This document shows positions 13,865 to 20,675 of a stretch of 24,761 nucleotides of DNA, in pieces. A program made the translations under genes and the position numbers. Origin of the DNA: a virus. The notes beneath the pieces are model-generated. The model was not told the origin of the DNA. It ran no database searches and saw only the letters and a program-made list of their open reading frames with translations. Position 1 is the first letter of the stretch. Each line of letters opens with the position of its first letter. The stretch spans positions 1 to 24,761 of IMG/VR virus record IMGVR_UViG_3300042306_002079. The stretch is one strand, 5' to 3'.

Positions 13865-15262
13865 TTATTGGCCCGATGGCTTCCAGAGCATTTCCGGGGG
13901 CACGCCGAATTTCGCGGCGGTGTCGAGAATCAGCTTCGCGTCGGTGGCACGACGCTCGATCTCCTCGCGGAAGTCGGCACCGAGTTCGGCGTAGTGGTCG
14001 GAGAGCGTCTTGAGTCCCGCCTCCACGTCGGCGCGGTTCTGTTGGGCCTCGCGGCCGGCGTCCACGGTGACGCGCTTCGGCGGAACGGTCGTCACTTTCC
14101 ACCATCCTTGGACTGGAGGCAGCAGCCCACGGGCAATCGCATCACCGACAACGTAGGCCCACACCGGGCGGATGAGCCGCCGTTCGAGGATCATCTGGCG
14201 GAACGAGAAGCGCCGGTCAGCCTTGGCGACGATCAGCCGGACACCCGCACCACCGACCTTGCTGGAATCGGCAGCGAACTCGAACGGGATCATGCCCAGC
14301 GCGGAGTCGCGCCGCAGGTGTTCGAGGAAACCTGTGAAGGTCGGACTCGGGCGGTTGGATTGGAAGCTGTCGAGCGATTCGTCGGGTTTGAGCGCCACGA
14401 GCTTGCCACCGACGATGCGCTGCAATGTGACCGGGTCGCTGGCCTCCCCGCCGCCACCCGCGCCACCTACCACGAAGTCGCCATTGTCGTCAATCTCGCC
14501 CCGCGCCGTCTTGAGGATGCGGGCCACGTCTGCGTTGTCCTTCACCGCATGCTTCTCCAAGGCGAGCAGTTCGATCTCATCGAGGATGTGGTTGATCGAA
14601 TGCTGGATCGTCGGGTGGTTGCGCACGCCGCCGGCCCATTCCGGTTCGTGGATGTGAAGGATGGCAGGTGCCGGGAGGTCGCGGGCGGTGTTGTCGTCCT
14701 GCAGCACGCGGTAGAACACCGGGGCACCGAACGCGTCGAGGCCGATGCCGTCCACGGTTTCCTTTGACCCCATCTCATCGCCAATGCGGTGGCTCTCGAT
14801 CAACTGGAGGCGCGGCTCGCCGTCCAGATCGCGGGTCTTGTGGACGAAGTATTCGCCGTCGATGTCCATGCCCCGGCAGACGAGCGCCTGGCATTCCTCG
14901 AACGAGAAGCGGCGGGTGACCTCGCACCGTGCCGACCAGAAGGCGAAGTATTCCTCAGCGGCGCGATTCCAGTCGGGGTTGGGCGACTGCGCCTGCACGC
15001 GGATGCCATCGCCGGTCGAGTAGATCGCCATGTTGGCGACCAGCTCGCGGACGAATCCCGAGTTCTTGTGAAGGTAGCGCGACTTGCGGACCAGCTCGGT
15101 GCGCACGCCGGGGGTGAGTTCCTTGCGGGCATCGGAGGGAGATGCTCCGGGCACGGCACCACGGCGGGGCGACCAGTTCGCGGCCTCAAACGGCGACGCC
15201 CATGCCTTCGGCAGAAGGACGGGCGGCAGGAACAGGCGGGCGATGGATTGGAGACGGTTCAT
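13865..15262 (-). CDS. Portal protein, lambda type
   Basis: 465 residues, similar in order and size to the lambda gpB family. Family-like segments include RKSRYLHKNSGFVRELVANM, the long stem-like helical segments, EYFAFWSARCEV, LQLIESHRIGDEM, PAILHIHEPEWAGGVRNHPT and WWKVTTVPPKRVTVDAGREA, with a C-terminal ERRATDAKLILDTAAKFGVP. It forms the dodecameric DNA channel at the capsid vertex. I chose the ATG at 15262, which overlaps the stop of the 86-residue gene by ATGA; 30 further upstream codons in frame overlap that gene. A Gly-rich loop near 275-285 (VVGGAGGGGEASD) is unusual but compatible with an exposed loop. Confidence 0.88.
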   Translation of the reverse strand: MNRLQSIARLFLPPVLLPKAWASPFEAANWSPRRGAVPGASPSDARKELTPGVRTELVRKSRYLHKNSGFVRELVANMAIYSTGDGIRVQAQSPNPDWNRAAEEYFAFWSARCEVTRRFSFEECQALVCRGMDIDGEYFVHKTRDLDGEPRLQLIESHRIGDEMGSKETVDGIGLDAFGAPVFYRVLQDDNTARDLPAPAILHIHEPEWAGGVRNHPTIQHSINHILDEIELLALEKHAVKDNADVARILKTARGEIDDNGDFVVGGAGGGGEASDPVTLQRIVGGKLVALKPDESLDSFQSNRPSPTFTGFLEHLRRDSALGMIPFEFAADSSKVGGAGVRLIVAKADRRFSFRQMILERRLIRPVWAYVVGDAIARGLLPPVQGWWKVTTVPPKRVTVDAGREAQQNRADVEAGLKTLSDHYAELGADFREEIERRATDAKLILDTAAKFGVPPEMLWKPSGQ

Positions 15263-15519
15263 TTCGCGAGGTGCCCGGAGATGAAGGAGGCGGCGGCCAT
15301 GCGGGGCTTGCCGTAGGTGTCCGGGTCGAGAACCCGCAGGGCGTGGCCGCACTCCTCAAGCACCTGGTCAACCGGCAGCGTGAACTGCTTGGACACCGAC
15401 GTTTCGGCGTCGTTCCAGTTCATGATCGTCTTGCCTTCCAACAGGAGCGACTTCGCGCGCTGCTGGATCGCCAGAACTTCGGCGACGGTGAATCCGGTGA
15501 TGAAGAGTCCGCGGGCCAT
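15259..15519 (-). CDS. Small gpW-position protein before portal
   Basis: 86 residues. It starts MARGLFITGFTVAEVLAIQQ, continues with a helix RAKSLLLEGK and ends in a Gly-poor helical tail. In lambda the gene between terminase and portal is W (68 residues), a head-completion protein with a small alpha/beta fold; TVAEVLAIQQRAKSLLLEGK is consistent but not decisive. The stop overlaps the portal ATG. GTTGACA lies 13 nt before the ATG and separate from the endolysin stop. Confidence 0.6.
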   Translation of the reverse strand: MARGLFITGFTVAEVLAIQQRAKSLLLEGKTIMNWNDAETSVSKQFTLPVDQVLEECGHALRVLDPDTYGKPRMAAASFISGHLAK

Positions 15520-15532
15520 GCACGGCGGCGGG

Positions 15533-15539
15533 TGTCAAC
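15533..15539 (-). promoter_or_regulatory. GTTGACA element before gpW-position gene
   Basis: Exact copy in the 22-base gap, 13 nt before ATG 15519. The endolysin stop is a separate TGA at 15542, two bases outside the element. Confidence 0.6.
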
Positions 15540-15541
15540 GG

Positions 15542-16114
15542 TCACACGACCTGTTTGCCATCGCTCACCCGTTGGCGGGCTTCCGCGAGGGACAGGCCGG
15601 TTTTCAACTGGAGGTGCGGCGTGTCCTTGATTCCCTTCCACCGGCCGCCCCATTCGAGGCCGAGCGACTCACCGATCTCACCGCATCGGTCCATCAGGGG
15701 GCTTTCCCACTGTGGTTGGCCCTGCTCATCAAAAACAGCGAAGTCCCATGCCACGCCGAAGTTGTGCCACGAGTATCCCGGCTTCGCGTTGGTGACTTTG
15801 GGGCCGGAAGTAGTCCTGCCCTTCGCATAGAGTTCCGCCTGCTCCTGATAGGTGCGCAGGCCGCAGATCACCTTCACGTTGATCCCTTCCGAGAGGCAGC
15901 GGGCCAGCCATTCGCGGGCCTTTGCCTGGGCGGCGGGCAACAGTGTGGCGATGTTGCGCTCGGTTCGGGAATCAAAGGGGGTTCCGGGCGCATTCTGGCC
16001 GGTGCCGGAAATGCCGAGCTTCGCGGCAACGGCGAGCGCAGTCCTCGCGCCCGGGATGCCATCGGCGGTAATGCCGAGATGAGTCTGAATCCGCTTCCAG
16101 AGGGACATGCTCAT
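15542..16114 (-). CDS. Endolysin, M15-family peptidase
   Basis: 190 residues. A short N-terminal helical region with TADGIPGARTALAVAAKLGI (16-35) resembles a truncated peptidoglycan-binding repeat. The peptidase core has SWHNFGVAWDFAVF (115-128), giving zinc ligands His117 and Asp124, and KDTPHLQL (163-170) with His167; CGLRTYQEQAELYAKGR (84-100) is the usual substrate-side helix. This matches VanY/Ply500-like L-Ala-D-Glu or D-Ala-D-Ala peptidases that cut the peptide stems. A start one codon pair later (MSLW) is possible. No signal peptide is seen, so release needs a holin, which I do not find in the window. Confidence 0.9.
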   Translation of the reverse strand: MSMSLWKRIQTHLGITADGIPGARTALAVAAKLGISGTGQNAPGTPFDSRTERNIATLLPAAQAKAREWLARCLSEGINVKVICGLRTYQEQAELYAKGRTTSGPKVTNAKPGYSWHNFGVAWDFAVFDEQGQPQWESPLMDRCGEIGESLGLEWGGRWKGIKDTPHLQLKTGLSLAEARQRVSDGKQVV

Positions 16115-16115
16115 G

Positions 16116-16280
16116 TCACTTTCCGGTGCGGGGTTCCACGACGATCTCGATGCGGCCGTCCGGATGCACCCGGATGCGGCCGTCCTTGTTGATGAACTCG
16201 CCTTGGATCGGCGGTGGCGTGGTGCAGGCGCTCACAAGCAGGGCGAGCGCGATGGCGATGAGCGGGATCAGGGTCTTCAT
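16116..16280 (-). CDS. Small lipoprotein, possible o-spanin-like lysis protein
   Basis: 54 residues. The sequence starts MKTLIPLIAIALALLVSACT: a short charged start, a hydrophobic core and a lipobox LVSAC with Cys19 as the lipidation site, followed by TTPPPIQGEF. After the Pro-rich linker the body is short and charged (NKDGRIRVHPDGRIEIVVEP). The ATG overlaps the terminase stop (ATGA), and the stop lies one base before the endolysin ATG. Lambda-type Rz1 is a similar small, proline-containing lipoprotein; no Rz partner with a transmembrane segment is seen. The location next to the endolysin suggests outer-membrane disruption, an inference. Confidence 0.75.
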   Translation of the reverse strand: MKTLIPLIAIALALLVSACTTPPPIQGEFINKDGRIRVHPDGRIEIVVEPRTGK

Positions 16281-18097
16281 GACTCCCCGTCCGGGGTGTC
16301 AACGGGCGTTGCCGCCACCGCCTCACGTCCGACGATCTTGAGCATGGTGGCGGCGGCGGCCTGCATGCTCTCGCAGTCGAAGTAGTGGTTCGGCCGCGAG
16401 CCGATCTGCTTCCACATCCACTGGCCCTTTTCCTTCACCCGCTGCTCGCTTTCCATCTGGGCGAGGTAGTCGTCGTCGATGTCGTCGGGCACCTCCCATG
16501 TCGGGCCCTTGCCGGGGTCCTGGTTGCGGCGCAGGCGGGCGAGCGTGTCCTTGATGTTGAGGTTGCTCCAGTAATGGACGTGGCAGGTCTGCCGGTGCGA
16601 GAGCACGACCTTACGGCGCGGCGAGTAGAACCGCTGCACGGTCTTGCCGTCGCGCCCCTTGTGCGGATAGACCGGGCGGCGGTCGCCGATCAGCGCCACC
16701 CACCCGCGCTTGGCGCATTCCCGATAGACATCGTAGGTCGCGTGGCCGGCGTCCACGAACACGAGGCTCGGATGCACGCCGAAGCGTTCCTGCATCACTT
16801 CCACGTCGGTGAAGGTCAGGATGCGCTCATTCCAGACGAGGCGGCTCGATCCATCCGCCGACCACGAGCGCACCACGGCGAACAGGTGGTCCATCTGGCA
16901 GTCCACCGTGATGAAGCGCAGCGGGATCAGGCCGGTGCGCTCGGGCAACGGTGCCGCAAGGATGCTGCCCTTCTTCGGGTCGATGGCTCCTTCCTCCTCC
17001 CACGACTCGCCGCGCTTGTAGCCGGATTTGACGATCTCCAGCTTGTAGTCCTCGACGTATTCGCGCCACGGCAGACCGAGCCGCTTCTGATAGAACTGCT
17101 GGAGCAAGGAGACATCCCCCTTCCGTGCCGCCGCCTTGGCACGCAGGTAGAGTTCGGCCAACTGTCCCCAGCTCATCGCGCAGAGAGCATTCCAGTGGAA
17201 GCCGACGTTCTCCTTCGACGCCTTGGGGTTCTTGGCCACGAACTTCCCGCTGGCGTTCAGCTCGCGCCGGTTGCGGTCGGTGTCGTCGAAGTGGTGGTTG
17301 CACGCTTCACACCGCAGCGACGTGGTGTGGCGCACCTCGTCAAAATCCCACTCGCCGAACTCATCCTTGGCCGACTTCGACCACTCGACGCACTCCCACT
17401 TGAACGGCTGGCGGTGACCGCACTCGGGACAGGCGAAAGTCCACTCGCGCTGGTCGGTGGTGAGGAACTTGCGGTGGGTGTCGTCCTCCTCCTCGCCGCC
17501 CTGGCTCATGAAGATGCACTTGCCGAGCCAGCCGAACGCGGTGACGCGTGCCTCTGCCTCCGACATGTGACCCTCGGGCCAGCGCCACGTCTCATCACCG
17601 ATCAACCAGCGGATCGACCGGCGCTGGAGGTTGGTCTTGTTATGCGCCCCGAGAATCCAGAGCGTCATGCCGTTGGTGAAGTGGATCGCGTTGTTCTTGC
17701 GCTTGTGGCGGTGGATGCCGGTGGGCATGAGCCGCTCCACCGGAGCACACTGGTCGAAGAGCTTCTGGAGCCGCGCCTCCGAGTAGTCGCGGGCATCCTC
17801 GTCGGTCTGATCGAGCCACAGGGCGGGCCCGGGAAGGTTCGCGATGATGTAGCAGAGCGTCAGCTCGGGAGCGGTGGTCTTCGACGACTGGACCGACGCG
17901 ATGATGGACACCAACCGGATGCGCGGATCGACGATGGCTTCCATGACCTCGCGGATCCACGGCGAGTTGTCGGAGCGGAAGCGGCCTGGATTGGGCGAAT
18001 ACGGGATGCCCTCGATATGGTCCTCGCACCATTCCCACGGCGGCCTGCGGTCGGGAGGTTGCCACGCCTCGCGCCAGATTTCCTTGAGCGCCTTCAT
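16277..18097 (-). CDS. Terminase large subunit, GpA family
   Basis: 606 residues, close to lambda gpA (641). The ATPase part has the Walker A-like ASVQSSKTT at 67-75 (a diverged P-loop, as in many GpA members) and Walker B/acid LIGDET at 165-170. A zinc-ribbon-like insert has CPEC at 223-226 and CEAC at 263-266. The nuclease part has ITVDC (Asp399), FVDAGH (Asp449) and HYFDCES (Asp574), acids of an RNase H-like site. It packages DNA through the portal. It overlaps the small subunit by ATGA. The last codons read AVAATPVDTPDGES, and the VDT codons are the GTTGACA element for the lipoprotein. Confidence 0.94.
   Translation of the reverse strand: MKALKEIWREAWQPPDRRPPWEWCEDHIEGIPYSPNPGRFRSDNSPWIREVMEAIVDPRIRLVSIIASVQSSKTTAPELTLCYIIANLPGPALWLDQTDEDARDYSEARLQKLFDQCAPVERLMPTGIHRHKRKNNAIHFTNGMTLWILGAHNKTNLQRRSIRWLIGDETWRWPEGHMSEAEARVTAFGWLGKCIFMSQGGEEEDDTHRKFLTTDQREWTFACPECGHRQPFKWECVEWSKSAKDEFGEWDFDEVRHTTSLRCEACNHHFDDTDRNRRELNASGKFVAKNPKASKENVGFHWNALCAMSWGQLAELYLRAKAAARKGDVSLLQQFYQKRLGLPWREYVEDYKLEIVKSGYKRGESWEEEGAIDPKKGSILAAPLPERTGLIPLRFITVDCQMDHLFAVVRSWSADGSSRLVWNERILTFTDVEVMQERFGVHPSLVFVDAGHATYDVYRECAKRGWVALIGDRRPVYPHKGRDGKTVQRFYSPRRKVVLSHRQTCHVHYWSNLNIKDTLARLRRNQDPGKGPTWEVPDDIDDDYLAQMESEQRVKEKGQWMWKQIGSRPNHYFDCESMQAAAATMLKIVGREAVAATPVDTPDGES
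16297..16303 (-). promoter_or_regulatory. GTTGACA element before lipoprotein gene
   Basis: Exact copy within the terminase coding end (Val-Asp-Thr), 16 nt before ATG 16280. Confidence 0.6.
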
Positions 18098-18690
18098 GAT
18101 TCGTGAAGGCAGCGCAGAACCTCGTCAATCGCCTTGCGGCACTCCGCCTGAATGCCTGTGGCGTCCAGACCTGATAGAACGGGCGGAAGCTCATTCTCGA
18201 ATTTCGCCCGCAGCACGGAGGTCGCCTGGGCGACCAGTCCGATCCATTCCTCGCGGACCTTGGTGAGCGGGACATACTCGCCCTTCTTCACCGCGATGCG
18301 AAGCTCCCGCTCCTCGACTTCGGCCAACAGCTTGCGGGCCTTGAGCGCCTCCTCATTGCCGACCGGCGTCTTGCCCGCCTTGAGCCCGCGCAGCCGCACG
18401 AACTCGCGCCAGTCGGCCACCGGCCACAAACCGTTGGACAGCGGCTTGGGTGCGCCGTCCATCTTCTGCCAGGTCGAGAGGGTGCGGCGGGTGACGCCGA
18501 GCACGGCCGCCAGTTCCACGAGCGTCTTGGCGTAGGCGAGCGTTTCCACGCTGCCGGCCGCCCGGGACTCGATGCGGGCGCGTTCGGCGACGGTCAGGGG
18601 TTTGCCCGCCGCGACCTTCTTCACGATGTTCTGGAAGTCGGCGTCGAGGATCTTTCCCGCGACCTCGGGTGATAGGTCCTTCGGTTCCAT
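18094..18690 (-). CDS. Terminase small subunit, Nu1-like
   Basis: 198 residues. Residues 55-80 (TLVELAAVLGVTRRTLSTWQ) form a helix-turn-helix of the Nu1 type, followed by GLWPVADWREFVRLRGLKAG, a wing-like segment; a long charged coiled coil lies at 115-145, and the C-terminal helix DATGIQAECRKAIDEVLRCL is the likely contact to the large subunit. I prefer ATG 18690; a GTG two codons earlier (18696) is possible. The start follows ATTGACA by 13 nt and has no SD. No upstream gene lies on this strand within 790 bases, so a late promoter is expected between here and 20206, but I could not identify one. Confidence 0.85.
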   Translation of the reverse strand: MEPKDLSPEVAGKILDADFQNIVKKVAAGKPLTVAERARIESRAAGSVETLAYAKTLVELAAVLGVTRRTLSTWQKMDGAPKPLSNGLWPVADWREFVRLRGLKAGKTPVGNEEALKARKLLAEVEERELRIAVKKGEYVPLTKVREEWIGLVAQATSVLRAKFENELPPVLSGLDATGIQAECRKAIDEVLRCLHES

Positions 18691-18703
18691 GCACACGAAG
18701 GGC

Positions 18704-18710
18704 TGTCAAT
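18704..18710 (-). promoter_or_regulatory. ATTGACA element before small terminase
   Basis: First-base variant in non-coding DNA, 13 nt before ATG 18690; there is no upstream stop codon to explain it. Confidence 0.55.
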
Positions 18711-18718
18711 CATCCGTC
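18705..18718 (-). repeat. 14-base repeat, copy upstream of small terminase
   Basis: Identical to 6918-6931 but in non-coding DNA next to the plus-strand DUF3223-HNH gene; it overlaps the ATTGACA element. Confidence 0.4.
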
Positions 18719-18787
18719 ACGCACCGTGCCTCCGGGATCATCCTTGCCCTATCAGCCACCATCGGCTTGACTTGCCTCACCGGTTCT

Positions 18788-19459
18788 ATGGCCAAGGCAG
18801 TTGTAATCGCATCCCTGCAATTCCCCACGAAGAAGCTGGCGAAGGAGTTCTTTCGCGAGATTCGCGACCGCTATGCGGACGGGTGCAGGATAGGAGACGA
18901 GGATGACAGGTATCTGAGGGACATGGTTGCCATCCACCCCGAGGCCGAGACCAAGATTGGTTGCGGCATCTCGCATTTCACGGTCGAGACGGAGGTCCTG
19001 TTCGGCCGCACCAGGCACTTCATGATCCACCGCATCGACGGCTCCAGCACGGACGTGAGCTTCCTCAGCGCGATTGATGGTCGCAACGATCGACGCGACA
19101 GGCTTGAGGCGCTCCGCCGTGGGATCGAGAATCAGATCGTGCTTTTCAAGCAGTCGGCACTTTTCGCGGCAGGCCCGAAAATTTGCCCGCTCCGCGGCGT
19201 GCCGATCACCGAGGACGCCTATCACGTTGACCATACGCCGCCCCGGACTTTCGTTCGCCTGGTCGATGAGTGGCTGGCACAGGAATTTCTTCGGATCGAG
19301 GATGTCGAGATCACGCCGCCATCGGACAATCAGATCGTCACGGAAATGACCGACGACGATCAGAAGCGAAGCTGGCAGGACTACCATCGGGAGAACGCGA
19401 GCTTGAGGTTGCTGAGCCCGCTCGGAAACCTGTCGGACGCCAAGTTGTCCGGGAAATAA
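18788..19459 (+). CDS. DUF3223 (DCL-like) plus HNH-like domain protein
   Basis: 223 residues, the only supported plus-strand gene. Residues 1-90 carry the DUF3223/DCL pattern: QFPTKKLAKEFFREIRDRY, then VAIHPEAETKIGCGISHFTV, a domain known from plant DCL. The second half has CPLRGVPI (133-140), HVDHTPP (146-152) and, near the end, WQDYHRENASLRLLSPLGNL, the layout of an HNH nuclease core with His146, Asp148, His149 and the later YHRENAxLRLL helix, without zinc-ribbon cysteines. Start at 18788 is chosen as the ATG where similarity begins; the frame is open further left but overlaps terS antisense. GC is somewhat lower than around it. It may cut or bind nucleic acid; defence, counter-defence and packaging help are all possible. 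Confidence 0.75.
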   Translation: MAKAVVIASLQFPTKKLAKEFFREIRDRYADGCRIGDEDDRYLRDMVAIHPEAETKIGCGISHFTVETEVLFGRTRHFMIHRIDGSSTDVSFLSAIDGRNDRRDRLEALRRGIENQIVLFKQSALFAAGPKICPLRGVPITEDAYHVDHTPPRTFVRLVDEWLAQEFLRIEDVEITPPSDNQIVTEMTDDDQKRSWQDYHRENASLRLLSPLGNLSDAKLSGK

Positions 19460-19483
19460 CCGTCTGCGCAACCGGGCCGGGGC

Positions 19484-20206
19484 TCAGGGTTTCACCGCCA
19501 CCCACCCGGCGAAGTTCAGGTGCCGCCAGAAGCAATCGACTGCGGCAAAGCCTTCCTCTCGCAGAAGTTCCTCGTTCCAGCGGGCGGTGACCGGTACCAG
19601 CACGCCTTCCAACGACAGCCGCTTGCGGTCGATCTCGCACTGCGAGTAGCCGTTCTGCTTCTTGATGGAGAGGAACAGGTCCACGAACGCCTCGTCCAGT
19701 TCAGCGGTGGCACCGAGCACCTTCTCGACCAGCACGAAGGCACCGCCGGGTGCCAGCGACTCGAAGACGCGGCGGATGATCCGCTGGCGGTATTCGATGG
19801 GGGTGAATTGCAGGGTGAGCACCGAGAGCACGACGCTGGAGGTCACGGACGGGAACTCGTGGCGCAGGTCGGCACGGGCGATGGTGACGCGGTTGCCGTG
19901 CGGGTGCTTCTCGAACTTCGAGCGCGCCGCCTCGATCATCGGCTCGCTGATCTCCAGGCCGATGTAGTCGTTCGCCTGACCGAAGTTGGATACGAAGGGC
20001 AGCAGGGCTTCGCCCCGGGAGCAACCCATGTCGATGATCGCGGTTCCGGGTTTCACGAAGCGGCCGGCCACCTCGAAGGTCACCATGCGCATCGCATTGT
20101 ATTGAGGGATCGACCGCTGAAGCATGTCGTCGAAGACATCGGTCACCTGGCGGTCGAAGCACCAGCGCCCATCGGGCATCACATGGTCAACAGGGGTGTC
20201 ACTCAT
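19484..20206 (-). CDS. CmoA-like class I SAM enzyme (carboxy-SAM synthase-like)
   Basis: 240 residues, against about 247 in E. coli CmoA. The whole length follows CmoA from memory: CFDRQVTDVFDDMLQRSIPQ (16-35), the SAM-binding motif IIDMGCSRGEALLPF (57-71), GLEISEPMIEAARSKFE (83-99), SVVLSVLTLQFTPIEYRQR (124-142), PGGAFVLVEKVLG (153-165), and the CmoA-specific NGYSQCEIDRKRLSLEGVL (185-203) and the final WRHLNFAGWVAVKP. CmoA converts SAM and prephenate to carboxy-SAM for tRNA U34 modification with CmoB. There is no CmoB here; instead a methyltransferase-like ParB fusion lies upstream. The start follows GTTGACA by 14 nt. Simple methyltransferase activity is an alternative, as binding residues were compared only by eye. 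Confidence 0.82.
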   Translation of the reverse strand: MSDTPVDHVMPDGRWCFDRQVTDVFDDMLQRSIPQYNAMRMVTFEVAGRFVKPGTAIIDMGCSRGEALLPFVSNFGQANDYIGLEISEPMIEAARSKFEKHPHGNRVTIARADLRHEFPSVTSSVVLSVLTLQFTPIEYRQRIIRRVFESLAPGGAFVLVEKVLGATAELDEAFVDLFLSIKKQNGYSQCEIDRKRLSLEGVLVPVTARWNEELLREEGFAAVDCFWRHLNFAGWVAVKP

Positions 20207-20220
20207 GCCCCCGTCGCAGG

Positions 20221-20227
20221 TGTCAAC
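20221..20227 (-). promoter_or_regulatory. GTTGACA element before CmoA-like gene
   Basis: Exact copy, 14 nt before ATG 20206; its TGA ends the HAD-like gene. Confidence 0.6.
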
Positions 20228-20675
20228 GCGGGAGGCGTTTCACGATCCGCGTGCCCTCGGTCAGGCAGGTGCCTTCCTCCGTCACCCAGAAGCACGGGAT
20301 GGAGAACCGGGCATACATCTCGCGGGTCCGCGGGTTGCTCTCGATGGCGATGTAGCGGGCATCCTCGCCGTGGATCGGGAACACGTCCTTCTTGAGCAGG
20401 TGCTCCTTGATCGCCGGGGGATTCCACCAACCGTTGGGGGCGAAGCACGCGTCCTGAGGTCGCCACCCGGTCTGCTCCTCGATGCGGTCGAGCGTCTTCA
20501 TCATCCAGGTGACGGGGCGGGCGGTGATGAGCACGACGGTATGAGGCCGCACGAGTTCCACCAACCATTGCCGGTATTGCTCGTTGGCGAGTCGCTTTTC
20601 CATGCGCTCGGGCGTGGTGCCGCGTGCCGGATTGTTGGCCACCAGCGTGTAGTTGAGATCTAGCAGGATGATCAT
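20223..20675 (-). CDS. HAD-like protein with altered active site
   Basis: 150 residues. Motif I is ILLDLNYTLV (3-12) where phosphatases have DxDx(T/V): Asp6 is kept but the second acid is Asn8. Motif II is LITARP (49-54, Thr51). A lysine for motif III can be Lys90, Lys95 or Lys96. Motif IV appears as YIAIESN (108-114), with Glu112 and Ser113 where two acids are usual. These changes suggest either a different reaction or a binding role. The layout recalls phage polynucleotide 3'-phosphatase-like domains. It begins by ATGA overlap with the ParB-methyltransferase gene and lies 16 bases before CmoA, so it belongs to the same unit. Confidence 0.72.
   Translation of the reverse strand: MIILLDLNYTLVANNPARGTTPERMEKRLANEQYRQWLVELVRPHTVVLITARPVTWMMKTLDRIEEQTGWRPQDACFAPNGWWNPPAIKEHLLKKDVFPIHGEDARYIAIESNPRTREMYARFSIPCFWVTEEGTCLTEGTRIVKRLPR

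Larger units (their letters stand above)
18691..18787. promoter_or_regulatory. Divergent intergenic region between terS and DUF3223 gene
   Basis: This 97-base gap separates the leftward late genes from the rightward DUF3223-HNH gene. It carries the ATTGACA element and a 14-base sequence repeated at 6918. A TTGACT on the plus strand (18767-18772) has no -10 at proper spacing before the gene. The short inverted repeat GCAC-C-GTGC near 18721 is too small for a terminator. No confident promoter can be named. Confidence 0.35.

Noticed and set aside
311-18106. Long plus-strand open frames, such as 311-1786, 4217-5836, 10515-12335 and 16385-18106
   Set aside because: They lie antisense to well-supported tail, capsid and terminase genes, have low-complexity composition, and follow from high third-position GC. 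No domain is recognisable in them.
18767-18772. TTGACT as the promoter of the DUF3223-HNH gene
   Set aside because: The matching -10 would lie inside the coding sequence.
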